A stretch of DNA of 64,000 nt from Pseudomonas vanderleydeniana (lineage in GTDB: Bacteria; Pseudomonadota; Gammaproteobacteria; Pseudomonadales; Pseudomonadaceae), in assembly GCF_014268755.2 (NCBI RefSeq), contig NZ_CP077093.1, positions 6,159,501 through 6,223,500 on the forward strand, written 5' to 3'. Under the pieces are notes generated by a model. It was not told the DNA's origin. It saw only the letters and a list, made by a program, of their open reading frames with translations, and ran no database searches. Made by a program: the position numbers and the translations under genes. The number at the start of each line of letters is the position of its first letter. Position 1 is the stretch's first letter. Of this stretch, positions 36,983-48,669 are shown piece after piece.

Positions 36983-37618
36983 TCAGCTACGGTGTCGCGA
37001 CTCCACTGCCTTGCGCAGGGTGTCGATCAGGGACTGGATACGGGCGTGCTGCATCTTCATCGATGCCTTGTTCACCACCAGGCGGGAGCTGATGGTCGCG
37101 ATCAATTCCTGGGGCTCCAGGCCGTTGGCACGCAGGGTGTTGCCGGTGTCGACGACGTCGATGATCTTGTCGGCCAGGCCGATCAGCGGTGCCAGCTCCA
37201 TCGAGCCATACAGCTTGATGATGTCGACCTGGCGGCCCTGTTCGGCGTAGTAGCGCTTGGCGACATTGACGAACTTGGTCGCCACCCGCAGCCGGCCCTT
37301 GGGCTCCTGTGCACCGACGGCACCGGCAGTCATCAGCTTGCAGCGGGCGATCTGCAGGTCCAGCGGCTCGTACAGGCCCTGGCCACCGTACTCCATCAGC
37401 ACATCCTTGCCGGCGACACCGAGGTCGGCCGCGCCATGCTCGACATAGGTCGGCACGTCGGTGGCACGAACGATCAGCAGGCGGACATCGTCCTGGGTCG
37501 TCGGGATGATCAGCTTGCGGCTCTTGTCCGGATTCTCGGTGGGCACGATACCCGCTTCGGCGAGCAACGGCAGGGTATCGTCGAGGATACGGCCCTTGGA
37601 CAGTGCAATGGTCAACAT
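36983..37618 (-). CDS. hisG: ATP phosphoribosyltransferase, short form
   Basis: A 211-residue short-form HisG (HisGS), which catalyses the first step of histidine synthesis. It has [19 protein letters not shown], the [12 protein letters not shown] motif, and [15 protein letters not shown] near the PRPP site. The short form lacks the regulatory C-terminal domain and needs a HisZ partner, which is not in this window. The ATG at 37618 is chosen over an upstream in-frame start at 37639. Confidence 0.96.
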   Translation of the reverse strand: MLTIALSKGRILDDTLPLLAEAGIVPTENPDKSRKLIIPTTQDDVRLLIVRATDVPTYVEHGAADLGVAGKDVLMEYGGQGLYEPLDLQIARCKLMTAGAVGAQEPKGRLRVATKFVNVAKRYYAEQGRQVDIIKLYGSMELAPLIGLADKIIDVVDTGNTLRANGLEPQELIATISSRLVVNKASMKMQHARIQSLIDTLRKAVESRHRS

Positions 37619-37680
37619 GGGAAAACCTGGGTCCTTCAATTAAGGATGTTGCAACACTCTAACAGACCGGGGCGCATTCA

Positions 37681-37773
37681 TTGTAGGAGCCGGCTGGCTG
37701 GCGATTGCTATCTGTCAGTCAACATCGCTGTTGCCTGACACTGCGCTATCGCCAGCAAGCCGGCTCCTACAGG
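37681..37773. repeat. REPIN-type inverted repeat, TTGTAGGAGCC variant
   Basis: TTGTAGGAGCCGGCTGGCTG at 37681 and its complement (GCCAGCAAGCCGGCTCCTAC, to 37771) flank a ~40 nt loop between hisG and murA. Its inner CTGTCAG resembles the 5' half of the triple unit at 5478. Confidence 0.85.
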
Positions 37774-37801
37774 GACGGGACCAGCCCGTCACCAGCAATC
37801 A

Positions 37802-39085
<1,284 letters not shown>

Positions 39086-39091
39086 TCAGGC

Positions 39092-39331
39092 TCAGGTGCG
39101 CTCGGCCCAGGCCGCGCTGCTGAAAAATTTCATGGTGACCGCATGGATGCTGCCATCGGCGATCCACGGGTTCAAATGGGCATAGATGCTCTGCTGACGC
39201 TTCACCGGGCTCAAGGCCGCCAGTTCGTCGCTGATCACATTCAACTGGAAGTTGCAGCCCTGGCCCTCAACTTCAACCTGAGTTCCTGGCAGCTTTTCTT
39301 CAAGGAAGCTTTTTACTTCGGTGGCCTGCAT
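39092..39331 (-). CDS. ibaG: BolA-family protein IbaG
   Basis: A 79-residue BolA/YrbA protein with FLEEKLPGTQVEVEGQGCNF and PVKRQQSIYAHLNPWIADGS plus the end IHAVTMKF. BolA proteins pair with monothiol glutaredoxins in iron-sulfur handling and acid response. The ATG at 39331 gives the usual length. It is coupled to murA, the conserved proteobacterial order. Confidence 0.93.
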   Translation of the reverse strand: MQATEVKSFLEEKLPGTQVEVEGQGCNFQLNVISDELAALSPVKRQQSIYAHLNPWIADGSIHAVTMKFFSSAAWAERT

Positions 39332-39377
39332 GCTCAACCTCAATCGGCGCCCAACGCGCGCGGGTCGGTCATGATAC

Positions 39378-39431
39378 AAAAAAGCCCCGCGCCTGCGAAC
39401 CCCGCATTCGCAGGACTCTGACGGGGGGCTT
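39378..39431 (-). terminator. Terminator after the mla operon
   Basis: On the minus strand AAGCCCC pairs with GGGGCTT, with an inner CCTGCGAA/TTCGCAGG stem, followed by six T. It separates mlaB from ibaG-murA. Confidence 0.8.
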
Positions 39432-39446
39432 CATGATTTGCCGCTA

Positions 39447-39752
39447 TCAAGGAGCGTCAAACAGCTCGGTCAGCTCGGAAACCTCGGCGATTTCGCGCAT
39501 TTCCCGGGACATGCCACGGATGCTGCAGGACTTGCCGAGCTGCGCCGCGTCGCGCATGAAAGCCAGCAGCAGGGCCAGGCCGACGCTGCTGGACTTCTGC
39601 ACCGCCGAGCAGTCGACCACCAGGGCCGTCGCGCCACTCGAGCGGATCAGCGCCTGGCCCTGCTTGCGCAGGGCCGCGCCGGTGCTGTAGTCGAGTACGC
39701 CGGCCAACTGCAGCTCACCCGCTTCGCCCAGGCGAACGCTGGCCTCACTCAC
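39447..39752 (-). CDS. mlaB: STAS-domain protein MlaB
   Basis: A 101-residue STAS protein, the cytoplasmic regulatory partner of the MlaFE transporter. It contains GELQLAGVLDYSTGAALRK and VVDCSAVQKSSSVGLALLLA with the conserved serine. The start is a GTG at 39752 overlapping the mlaC stop and preceded by AAGGA; earlier in-frame starts fall within mlaC and give an Arg-rich non-family extension. Last gene of mlaFEDCB. Confidence 0.9.
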   Translation of the reverse strand: MSEASVRLGEAGELQLAGVLDYSTGAALRKQGQALIRSSGATALVVDCSAVQKSSSVGLALLLAFMRDAAQLGKSCSIRGMSREMREIAEVSELTELFDAP

Positions 39753-40404
39753 CGCCGCTATCCTTCTGCGGGTTCTTCTCGGATTCGGCCTTGGCCTTCT
39801 CCACTTCGCCCGCCCAGCCGTCGATGGTCTTGTCGAGGTTGTTACCGTTGCGCTGCATGGCATCGGCGAACTGGTCGCGGAACAGCTTGCCGATGTTGAT
39901 GCCGTTGATGATCACGTTGCGCAGTTTCCACTCACCGTTGATCTTCTCAAGGGTGTAGGAAACCGGATAAATCGCGCCGTTGTTGCCCTTGACGGTCATG
40001 CCGACGCTGGTGCGGTCACCCGACTCGTCCTTGGGTGCATCGACGGTGATGCCCTGGTTGTTGTACTCGAGCAGCGCATTGCCGTAGAACTGGAACAGGC
40101 CACGCTTGAAGTTTTCCTGGAAGCGGGCCATCTGCTCGGGCGTTGCCTTGCGCGAGTACTTGACGGTCATGATGCTCTTGGAAATGCCTTCGGCATCCAC
40201 CACCGGACCGACGATGGCGTTCAGCGAGTTGTAGAAGTCAGTCGGGTTCTGCTTGTACTTCTCGCGGTTGGCCGAAAGGTCGGCGAGCATCTTGTTGGTG
40301 GTGTCCTGCACCAGGTCATGGGCAGTCGGGGCAGCCACTGCATTACCCATCAGCGGCAACGCCGCAAGCAATACCAGCAGGCTACGGCGCAAGATAGAGA
40401 TCAT
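39745..40404 (-). CDS. mlaC: Periplasmic phospholipid-binding protein MlaC
   Basis: A 219-residue MlaC (Ttg2D) with signal peptide (RRSLLVLLAALPLMGNAVA) and a periplasmic lipid-binding fold (FYNSLNAIVGPVVDAEGISK, YNNQGITVDAPKDESGDRTS). It ferries phospholipids between the outer-membrane MlaA complex and MlaFEDB, helping to keep outer-membrane asymmetry. The ATG at 40404 is taken as start; the gap to mlaD is 11 nt. Confidence 0.94.
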   Translation of the reverse strand: MISILRRSLLVLLAALPLMGNAVAAPTAHDLVQDTTNKMLADLSANREKYKQNPTDFYNSLNAIVGPVVDAEGISKSIMTVKYSRKATPEQMARFQENFKRGLFQFYGNALLEYNNQGITVDAPKDESGDRTSVGMTVKGNNGAIYPVSYTLEKINGEWKLRNVIINGINIGKLFRDQFADAMQRNGNNLDKTIDGWAGEVEKAKAESEKNPQKDSGGE

Positions 40405-40415
40405 GGAAAAACTCC

Positions 40416-40883
40416 TCATTTGGCGTCTTTATTAACGGTATTGAGCAGGAATTTACCGATCAGATCTTCCAGCACCAGCGCCGACTGGGTGTCATGGATG
40501 GTCCCGCCATCCTTGAGCAGGGTGTCTTCGCCACCCACGCTGATGCCGATGTACTTCTCACCAAGCAAGCCCGCGGTGAGAATGGACGCGGTCGAATCAG
40601 TCGGCAGGTTGTTCACGCTTTTATCGACTTGCATGGTCACCCGCCCAGTGAAGTTGTCGCGATCCAGATCGATCGCCGTGACCTTGCCGATGGTCACACC
40701 GGCCATGGTCACCTTGGCTCTGACAGTCAAACCGGCGATATTGTCGAAGTACGCGTAAAGTTTATATGTTTCGGTATTTGCCGTCGGGGACAGTCCACTG
40801 ACCCGCAGCGCCAGCAACAGCAAAGCCAGGATGCCGGCCAGCAGGAAAAGGCCGACACCGATTTCCAGGGTGCGGTTTTGCAT
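40416..40883 (-). CDS. mlaD: MCE-domain protein MlaD
   Basis: A 155-residue inner-membrane-anchored MCE protein. One N-terminal helix (residues ~7-27) is followed by an MCE domain with YKLYAYFDNIAGLTVRAKV and GLLGEKYIGISVGGEDTLL. It forms the hexameric ring that receives lipid from MlaC. Overlaps mlaE by one base. Confidence 0.95.
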   Translation of the reverse strand: MQNRTLEIGVGLFLLAGILALLLLALRVSGLSPTANTETYKLYAYFDNIAGLTVRAKVTMAGVTIGKVTAIDLDRDNFTGRVTMQVDKSVNNLPTDSTASILTAGLLGEKYIGISVGGEDTLLKDGGTIHDTQSALVLEDLIGKFLLNTVNKDAK

Positions 40884-41680
40884 CAGAAATCTCCAAACAT
40901 CAAGGCGGTCAGAATAAAGTCCAGGCCGAGCACTGCCAGGGAGGCATAGACCACGGTCTTGGTAGTGGCACGACTGATCCCTTCTGAAGTGGGCTCACAG
41001 TCGTAGCCTTGGAACACGGCAATCCAGGTCACCACGAAGGCGAACACGATGCTCTTGATAATCCCCTTCAACACGTCGCCGTTGAAGGTCACGCTGTTCT
41101 GCATGTTGGCCCAGTACGAGCCGTCATAGACGCCCAGCCAGTCCACCGCCACCCACGAACCACCCCAGATTCCGACCACACTGAAGATCATCGCCAGCAG
41201 CGGCAGGGAAATGAAGCCGGCCCAGAGCCTTGGCGCGACAATGTACTTGAGCGGGTCGACACCGATCATCTCCAGGCTGGAGAGCTGTTCGGTGGATTTC
41301 ATGTTGCCGATTTCCGCAGTCAGCGCGGAACCGGCACGGCCGGCGAACAACAGGGCGGTCACCACCGGCCCCAGCTCACGCAGCAACGTCAGGGCGACCA
41401 TCTGCCCCACTGCCTGCTCGGAACCGTAGCTGGAGAGGATATTGAACCCCTGCAGCGCCAGTACCATGCCGATGAAGATCCCGGACACGACGATGATCAC
41501 CAGCGACATCACGCCCACGGCGTGCAACTGCTTGACCAGCAGGCCAAAGCCACCGCCGATGCCACCGCGACCGAACAACACGTGAAACAGAAACAGCGTC
41601 GAACGCCCGAGCACCGCGAGCACGTCCAGGCCCGAGCGCCCGAACAGGCGAATTCTTTCGATCAATGATTGCTTGCGCAT
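40883..41680 (-). CDS. mlaE: Phospholipid transporter permease MlaE
   Basis: A 265-residue permease with five hydrophobic segments and the MlaE/YrbE signature ([40 protein letters not shown]). It forms the transmembrane part of MlaFEDB. It overlaps mlaF and mlaD by one base each, a tightly coupled operon. Confidence 0.96.
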   Translation of the reverse strand: MRKQSLIERIRLFGRSGLDVLAVLGRSTLFLFHVLFGRGGIGGGFGLLVKQLHAVGVMSLVIIVVSGIFIGMVLALQGFNILSSYGSEQAVGQMVALTLLRELGPVVTALLFAGRAGSALTAEIGNMKSTEQLSSLEMIGVDPLKYIVAPRLWAGFISLPLLAMIFSVVGIWGGSWVAVDWLGVYDGSYWANMQNSVTFNGDVLKGIIKSIVFAFVVTWIAVFQGYDCEPTSEGISRATTKTVVYASLAVLGLDFILTALMFGDF

Positions 41681-42489
41681 CAGCGCTTCCCCAACAGATC
41701 TGCGCGGTAATCCGGCGCCGGGTAGTGGAACGGCACGGGCCCATCCGGATTGCCGGTCATGAACTGGCGAATACGCGGGTTGTCGGCATTCATCAGTTCT
41801 TCCGGCGTGCCCTGCCCCAGCACCTGCCCGTCGCCCACCACATACAGGTAGTCGGCGATGCTGGCGGTTTCCGCCAGGTCGTGGGAAACGACGATACTGG
41901 TGATGCCCAGCGCGTCATTGAGCAGGCGGATCAGGCGCACCAGCACGCCCATGGCGATCGGGTCCTGGCCGACGAACGGTTCGTCGTACATGAGGATCTG
42001 CGGATCCAGGGCAATGGCCCGGGCCAGGGCAACACGACGCTTCATGCCACCGGACAGCTCGTCAGGCATCAGGTCGACCGCGCCACGCAGGCCAACGGCC
42101 TGCAGCTTGAGCAGGACGATGTCGCGAATCATCTCGTCCGGCAGCTCAGTGTGTACCCGCAGCGGAAACGCGACGTTCTCGAACACATCCAGGTCGGTGA
42201 ACAGCGCCCCGCTCTGGAACAGCACGCCCATGTGCTTGCGCGCGTCGAACAGGTCGCCACGCGAGAGTGCCGGCAGATTCTGGCCGTTGACCCAGACTTC
42301 ACCACTGCTCGGGCGCAACTGCGCCCCCATCAACCGCAACAGGGTGGTCTTGCCACACCCGGAGGGTCCCATGATGCCGGTGACCTTGCCCCGTGGAATG
42401 CGAATATCGACATTATTGAAGATGCTGCGCGCGCCGCGCTTGAAGGTAACCCCCTTCAGCTCGACCGCGTAGGCGTTATCGACGCTCAT
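41680..42489 (-). CDS. mlaF: Phospholipid transporter ATP-binding protein MlaF
   Basis: A 269-residue ABC ATPase with Walker A GPSGCGKTTLLRL, signature LSGGMKRRVALARA and Walker B LMYDEPFVGQDP. It powers MlaFEDB lipid transport. First gene of mlaFEDCB. The 290 nt upstream, shared with divergent kdsD, contains a TATAAT at 42741-42746 for the rightward direction. Confidence 0.97.
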   Translation of the reverse strand: MSVDNAYAVELKGVTFKRGARSIFNNVDIRIPRGKVTGIMGPSGCGKTTLLRLMGAQLRPSSGEVWVNGQNLPALSRGDLFDARKHMGVLFQSGALFTDLDVFENVAFPLRVHTELPDEMIRDIVLLKLQAVGLRGAVDLMPDELSGGMKRRVALARAIALDPQILMYDEPFVGQDPIAMGVLVRLIRLLNDALGITSIVVSHDLAETASIADYLYVVGDGQVLGQGTPEELMNADNPRIRQFMTGNPDGPVPFHYPAPDYRADLLGKR

Positions 42490-42779
42490 CTAAACTCCTT
42501 GCGATGCAGCCTCTGTCTCGGACTCCAGGCCCCTATAAAAGAGACGCGCACATCCTGAGCGGGCCGAACTGGTCGCGAACTATATCACTGCTGATACGAG
42601 CCGCCCAAGACCGGAGCCAAGCTTGTTCAGGGTAGGTACAGTCGGTCTTGACAGACAGTTGGGCGAAAACTGACAGCCGATACCTACGCCCATGGCGTAA
42701 AGAGCAACGATTCAAGCGTGAGGGAATTGCTCATTACCGCTATAATCGCGCCTTTTCATCGGGCTATACGATTTCTGAC

Positions 42780-43754
42780 ATGAGCCAATCCACCGACCTG
42801 ATTCAATCGGCACAACGCACCATCCGCCTCGAACGAGAAGCCGTGGAAGGCTTATTGGCCCATATCGACGCAGATTTCGTACGCGCTTGCGAGATGATTC
42901 TGGCCAGCAAGGGCCGCGTGGTCGTGGTCGGCATGGGCAAGTCCGGACACATCGGCAACAAGATTGCCGCCACTCTGGCGAGCACCGGCACCCCGGCCTT
43001 CTTCGTCCACCCGGCGGAAGCCAGCCACGGCGACATGGGCATGATCACCCGGGACGACGTCATCCTGGCCTTGTCCAACTCCGGCTCGACCTCGGAAATA
43101 GTCACCCTGCTGCCGCTGATCAAACGCCTGGGCATCCAGTTGATCAGCCTGACCGGCAACCCCGACTCGCCGCTGGCCAAGGCCGCGGAGGTCAACCTCA
43201 ACGCGCGCATCGAACACGAGGCCTGCCCGCTGAACCTGGCACCGACCTCGTCGACCACCGCCGCCCTGGTAATGGGCGATGCCCTGGCCGTCGCCCTGCT
43301 CGAAGCCCGTGGATTCACCGCCGAAGACTTCGCCTTTTCCCATCCGGGCGGCGCCCTGGGACGACGCCTGCTGCTGAAGGTCGAAAACGTCATGCACGCC
43401 GGCGACGAGCTGCCACAGGTGCTGCGCGGCACGCTGTTAAAAAACGCACTAATGGAAATGACTCGCAAAGGCCTGGGCATGACCGTGATCGTCGAAGCCG
43501 ACGGTCGTCTTGCCGGGATCTTCACCGATGGCGACCTGCGTCGCACCCTCGATCGCACCATCGATATCCACAGCGCCCTGATCGAGGACGTCATGACCCC
43601 CCATGGCAAGACCGCACGGGCCGAAATGCTCGCTGCCGAAGCCCTGAAGATCATGGAAGACCATAAAATCAGCGCCCTGGTGGTGGTCGATGGCGAGGAC
43701 CGTCCGGTCGGCGCCCTGAACATGCACGACCTGCTGCGCGCCGGAGTAATGTAA
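42780..43754 (+). CDS. kdsD: Arabinose-5-phosphate isomerase KdsD
   Basis: A 324-residue enzyme converting ribulose-5-phosphate to arabinose-5-phosphate for Kdo. The N-terminal SIS domain (VVVVGMGKSGHIGNKIAATL, ALSNSGSTSEIVTLLPLI) is followed by two CBS domains from ~residue 205. The start at 42780 (MSQSTDL) is used; the frame upstream to 42648 has no ribosome site. Its stop directly precedes the kdsC ATG. Confidence 0.96.
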   Translation: MSQSTDLIQSAQRTIRLEREAVEGLLAHIDADFVRACEMILASKGRVVVVGMGKSGHIGNKIAATLASTGTPAFFVHPAEASHGDMGMITRDDVILALSNSGSTSEIVTLLPLIKRLGIQLISLTGNPDSPLAKAAEVNLNARIEHEACPLNLAPTSSTTAALVMGDALAVALLEARGFTAEDFAFSHPGGALGRRLLLKVENVMHAGDELPQVLRGTLLKNALMEMTRKGLGMTVIVEADGRLAGIFTDGDLRRTLDRTIDIHSALIEDVMTPHGKTARAEMLAAEALKIMEDHKISALVVVDGEDRPVGALNMHDLLRAGVM

Positions 43755-44279
43755 ATGAGCACCGATCTGCTGCAACGCGGCAAGAACATCAAGCTGGCGG
43801 TATTCGACGTCGACGGCGTCCTCACCGATGGTCGCCTGTACTTCCTCGAGGATGGCAGCGAATTCAAGTCGTTCAGCACATTGGACGGCCAGGGCATCAA
43901 GATGCTGATGGCGGCGGGCGTGCAAACCGCTATTATCAGCGGCCGCAAGACCGTGCTGGTCGAGCGACGCGCCAGGAACCTGGGCATTCCCCATGTATTC
44001 CAGGGCCGCGAAGACAAGTTGGTGGTACTCGACGCCCTGCTCGCCCAACTCGGCCTAAGCTATGAACAGGTAGCCTATCTGGGTGACGACCTGCCGGATC
44101 TGCCAGTGATTCGCCGCGTCGGCCTGGGCATGGCCGTGGCCAATGCCGCCAGCTTCGTGCGTGAACACGCCCACGGCGTGACCCAGGCGCGGGGTGGCGA
44201 AGGTGCCGCGCGCGAATTCTGCGAGCTGATCCTGCGCGCCCAGGGCAGCCTTGAAGCGGCCCACGCCGCCTACCTGTAG
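43755..44279 (+). CDS. kdsC: Kdo-8-phosphate phosphatase KdsC
   Basis: A 174-residue HAD-family phosphatase making free Kdo. It has the nucleophile motif FDVDGVLTDGRLYF, the Thr/Ser motif AIISGRKT and the acidic YLGDDLPDLPVI. It is the third HAD class (no cap) typical of KdsC tetramers. Adjacent to kdsD with no gap, and followed by lptC 8 nt later. Confidence 0.96.
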   Translation: MSTDLLQRGKNIKLAVFDVDGVLTDGRLYFLEDGSEFKSFSTLDGQGIKMLMAAGVQTAIISGRKTVLVERRARNLGIPHVFQGREDKLVVLDALLAQLGLSYEQVAYLGDDLPDLPVIRRVGLGMAVANAASFVREHAHGVTQARGGEGAAREFCELILRAQGSLEAAHAAYL

Positions 44280-44287
44280 AGCCTTTT

Positions 44288-44860
44288 ATGCTGAGCAAGA
44301 AGATTCGCAACATTCTGCTGTTCGGAGTCATTGCCGCCCTGTTCGCGGCCGTTGGCTACTGGAACATCAGCCCGGAACGTTTCCTGGAGCAGACGGCTGC
44401 ACCGGTGGACGACAAGGCCATCGACTACTATGCGATCAACGCCCATAGCGTCCAGTACATGCCCGACGGCAAGGTGCAGTACGACATGACCGGCGACAAG
44501 GTCGAGCACCTGAAGGTCTCCGATGTCACCCTGGTGACCAAGCCGGATCTGCAGGTCTACCGCGGCACCGCCTTCCCCTGGCATGTCCAGAGCGAGCGCG
44601 CCGAGGTCAACCCGGACGGTACCCAGGTCGAGCTGATCGATTCGGTACGGGTCGCCCGCACCGACGAAAAACAGCGCCATGTCATCATTACCACCACCCG
44701 GATGACAGTATTCCCACAGAAGCAATATGCGCAGACCGAGCAAGCCGTTAGAATCGACGGCCCCAACGGCGTGACCACGGGCACAGGCATGAAAGCCTAT
44801 CTGGAAGAAAGCAGGATGCACCTGCTATCGAACGTAAGAGGACAGTATGAGTCTCGTTAA
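44288..44860 (+). CDS. lptC: LPS export protein LptC
   Basis: A 190-residue bitopic inner-membrane protein with an N-terminal anchor (ILLFGVIAALFAAVGYW) and a periplasmic beta-jellyroll (YAINAHSVQYMPDGKVQYDM). It links LptB2FG to LptA in the LPS bridge. Overlaps lptA by 14 nt. Confidence 0.93.
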   Translation: MLSKKIRNILLFGVIAALFAAVGYWNISPERFLEQTAAPVDDKAIDYYAINAHSVQYMPDGKVQYDMTGDKVEHLKVSDVTLVTKPDLQVYRGTAFPWHVQSERAEVNPDGTQVELIDSVRVARTDEKQRHVIITTTRMTVFPQKQYAQTEQAVRIDGPNGVTTGTGMKAYLEESRMHLLSNVRGQYESR

Positions 44861-45391
44861 AACCCTCCCTATTTTGCTCAGCCTGGGCGCAGCACTGGGA
44901 AGCGTGAGCGCCTGGGCTCTGCCGAACGACAGCGAGCAGCCCATCCGCATTCAAGCTGACGACGCTCAACTGGATGACAAGCAAGGCATCGCCACCTACA
45001 AGGGCGACGTGGTCATCACTCAAGGCTCGATGATCGTCAAGGGCAACACCGTGACGCTCACCCGGACCAAGGACGGCGCCATCGACGTGGTGACCTCCGT
45101 GGGCAACCTGGCCTACTTCGAACAGAAGCAGAAGGCCACCGACCCACAACCCGTCCGCGGCTATGGCAAGACCATCCAGTACCATGCCCAGCAGAACCGC
45201 ATCGTGCTGATCGACCAGGCCAAGGTAATCAACGAAGGCAACACCACCGAAGGCGAGAAAATCGTCTACGACACGGTGAAGCAGGTGGCGACCGCCGGCC
45301 GTGCCAACGGCAGCCCGATCACCACACCGCGCCAACGCATCGACATGGTTATCCAGCCGAAAAAGAAAACTGACGAGCACAAGGCGCAGTA

Positions 45392-45392
<1 letters not shown>
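44847..45392 (+). CDS. lptA: LPS transport periplasmic protein LptA
   Basis: A 181-residue periplasmic protein with signal peptide ([18 protein letters not shown]) and the OstA-like jellyroll [20 protein letters not shown]. It polymerises to bridge LPS across the periplasm. Its stop overlaps the lptB ATG by one base. Confidence 0.94.
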
Positions 45393-46117
<725 letters not shown>

Positions 46118-46311
46118 GCATCGGGGAGCCCGATACCCGCCTGAGCGCATGGATTTTCGATAAAGACCACTGCTTTTTCCGGCTTTTTATTGTTACAGCG
46201 CTCTAGGCAAACACTCCGGCTTCAGGCATATAATTTGCTTATGTTTGGCGCTCCGGCGCCCTGTAGTGGATGGCGCATGCGCGCCGGCGAATAAGGTGTT
46301 AAGCCCCTGCC

Positions 46312-47808
46312 ATGAAACCATCGCTCGTCCTTAAAATGGGCCAGCAGCTGACGATGACTCCGCAGCTGCAACAGGCCATCCGCCTGCTCCAATTGTCGAC
46401 CCTGGATCTTCAGCAGGAAATCCAGGAAGCCCTGGAATCCAACCCGATGCTCGAGCGCCAGGAAGAAGGCGACGACTTCGACAACAGCGATCCAATGGCT
46501 GACAAGGCCGAGCAGAACACCACTCCCGAAATTCCGGAAACCTCCTACCAGCAGGAAGCGGCCCCCACCGTCGACAACATCGACGAAGGTGAATGGAGCG
46601 AGCGTATTCCCAACGAACTTCCGGTCGACACCGCCTGGGAAGACGTCTACCAGACCAGCGCCAGCAGCCTGCCCGGCAACGATGATGACGAGTGGGACTT
46701 CACCACCCGCACCTCGGCCGGCGAAAGCCTGCAAAGCCACCTGCTATGGCAGTTGAACCTGGCACCGATGTCCGACACCGATCGCCTGATCGCCGTGACC
46801 CTGATCGACTGCATCAACAACCAGGGCTACCTGGACGAGACCCTCGAGGAGATCCTCGAGGCGTTCGACCCGGAGCTGGACATCGAGCTGGACGAAATCG
46901 AAGCCGTCCTGCACCGCATCCAGCAGTTCGAGCCGGCCGGCATCGGCGCACGCAACCTCGGCGAGTGCCTGCTGCTGCAACTGCGCCAGTTGCCGGCCAA
47001 GACCCCATGGCTGAACGAAGCCAAGCGCCTGGTCACCGACTACATCGACCTGCTGGGCAGCCGCGACTACAGCCAACTGATGCGGCGCATGAAGCTCAAG
47101 GAAGACGAACTGCGCCAGGTCATCGAACTGGTGCAGAGCCTCAACCCGCGCCCGGGTTCGCAGATCGAATCCACCGAAGCCGAGTACGTGGTTCCCGACG
47201 TGATCGTGCGCAAGGACAACGAACGCTGGCTGGTGGAACTGAACCAGGAGTCGGTACCGCGCCTGCGGGTCAATCCGCAGTACGCCGGCTTTGTCCGCCG
47301 CGCCGACACCAGCGCCGACAACACCTTCATGCGCAACCAGCTGCAGGAAGCCCGCTGGTTCATCAAGAGCCTGCAAAGCCGCAACGAGACGCTGATGAAG
47401 GTCGCGACCCAGATCGTCGAGCACCAGCGCGGCTTCCTGGAATACGGCGACGAGGCCATGAAGCCGCTGGTGCTGCACGATATCGCCGAAGCGGTGGGCA
47501 TGCACGAATCGACCATTTCCCGGGTCACCACCCAGAAATTCATGCATACCCCTCGTGGTATCTATGAGTTGAAATACTTTTTCTCGAGCCACGTCAGCAC
47601 CTCCGAAGGCGGCGAATGCTCGTCCACGGCGATCCGCGCGATCATCAAGAAACTGGTTGCGGCGGAAAATCAGAAAAAGCCGTTGAGCGACAGCAAGATC
47701 GCTGGTTTACTGGAGGCACAAGGCATTCAGGTCGCCCGTCGTACCGTCGCCAAGTACCGCGAATCCCTCGGGATCGCGCCTTCCAGCGAACGGAAGCGGT
47801 TGATGTAA
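46312..47808 (+). CDS. rpoN: RNA polymerase sigma-54 factor
   Basis: A 498-residue sigma-54. The N-terminal Gln-rich activator region ([20 protein letters not shown]) is followed by an acidic linker (~residues 50-120), core-binding region, helix-turn-helix, and the RpoN box [10 protein letters not shown] at residues 475-484. It controls nitrogen use, motility and other functions. Heads the rpoN-hpf-ptsN-rapZ-ptsO cluster. Confidence 0.98.
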   Translation: MKPSLVLKMGQQLTMTPQLQQAIRLLQLSTLDLQQEIQEALESNPMLERQEEGDDFDNSDPMADKAEQNTTPEIPETSYQQEAAPTVDNIDEGEWSERIPNELPVDTAWEDVYQTSASSLPGNDDDEWDFTTRTSAGESLQSHLLWQLNLAPMSDTDRLIAVTLIDCINNQGYLDETLEEILEAFDPELDIELDEIEAVLHRIQQFEPAGIGARNLGECLLLQLRQLPAKTPWLNEAKRLVTDYIDLLGSRDYSQLMRRMKLKEDELRQVIELVQSLNPRPGSQIESTEAEYVVPDVIVRKDNERWLVELNQESVPRLRVNPQYAGFVRRADTSADNTFMRNQLQEARWFIKSLQSRNETLMKVATQIVEHQRGFLEYGDEAMKPLVLHDIAEAVGMHESTISRVTTQKFMHTPRGIYELKYFFSSHVSTSEGGECSSTAIRAIIKKLVAAENQKKPLSDSKIAGLLEAQGIQVARRTVAKYRESLGIAPSSERKRLM

Positions 47809-47887
47809 CCGCCGGGCGTGCCACAGCGTTCCAGTGGCAAGCCACCAGGCTTGCCGCTTTATGCACTGGCAACGAAGGAGAAGCTGT

Positions 47888-48193
47888 ATGCAAGTCAACA
47901 TCAGTGGACACCAACTGGAAGTGACCGAACCACTGCGTGCCTATATCGGCGAGAAGCTCGACCGATTGGAACGCCACTTCGACAAGATCACCAACGTACA
48001 GGTGACAATGGCCGTCGAGAAGCTGAAGCAGAAAATCGAGGCCACTTTGCATATCCACGGCGGCGAGGTGGTTGCCAACGCAGAACATGACGACATGTAT
48101 GCAGCGATCGACCTGCTGACCGACAAGCTGGACCGCCAACTGAAAAAGCATAAGGAAAAGAACCTGCACCTGCTCCAAGGTACGGGTCGCTAA
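47888..48193 (+). CDS. hpf: Ribosome hibernation promoting factor, short form
   Basis: A 101-residue HPF/YhbH protein beginning MQVNISGHQLEVTEPLRAYI and having KLDRLERHFDKIT and DDMYAAIDLLTDKLDRQLKKHKEK in two parts. Binds the decoding centre and promotes 100S ribosomes in stationary phase. The ATG at 47888 follows AAGGAGAAG. The frame open from 47834 is excluded by this site. Confidence 0.96.
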   Translation: MQVNISGHQLEVTEPLRAYIGEKLDRLERHFDKITNVQVTMAVEKLKQKIEATLHIHGGEVVANAEHDDMYAAIDLLTDKLDRQLKKHKEKNLHLLQGTGR

Positions 48194-48202
48194 CACCCTC
48201 CC

Positions 48203-48667
48203 ATGATTCGACTTGAAAATATCCTGACCCCCGGCCGTTCCCTGGTGAACGTGCCGGGCGGCAGTAAAAAGCGTGCACTTGAACAAATTGCCAACCTGAT
48301 CAGCCGCGAAGTGCCCGATCTGGAAATGCAGGATGTCTACGAGAGCCTGATTGCCCGTGAAAAGCTCGGCTCCACCGGTTTTGGCAATGGCATCGCCATT
48401 CCCCACTGCCGGCTCAAGGGCTGCGAGGCGCCCATCAGTGCCCTGATGCACCTGGACGCGCCCATCGATTTCGACGCCATCGACGGTGCCCCGGTCGACC
48501 TGCTGTTCGTGCTGCTGGTCCCACAGGCTGCCACCGATGCGCACCTGGAACTGCTCCGGCAGATCGCCAGCATGCTGGACCGCAAGGAGGTGCGCGACCG
48601 ACTGCGTAGCGCACCCAGCAATGAAGCCCTGTATCAGGTTGTCCTGGACGTACAGAACGGTCAGTAA
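48203..48667 (+). CDS. ptsN: Nitrogen PTS IIA protein PtsN
   Basis: A 154-residue EIIA-Ntr protein with phosphorylatable His68 ([12 protein letters not shown]). It receives phosphate from NPr (PtsO) and controls potassium, carbon and nitrogen responses by protein contact. Start 9 nt after hpf. Confidence 0.96.
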   Translation: MIRLENILTPGRSLVNVPGGSKKRALEQIANLISREVPDLEMQDVYESLIAREKLGSTGFGNGIAIPHCRLKGCEAPISALMHLDAPIDFDAIDGAPVDLLFVLLVPQAATDAHLELLRQIASMLDRKEVRDRLRSAPSNEALYQVVLDVQNGQ

Positions 48668-48669
48668 CC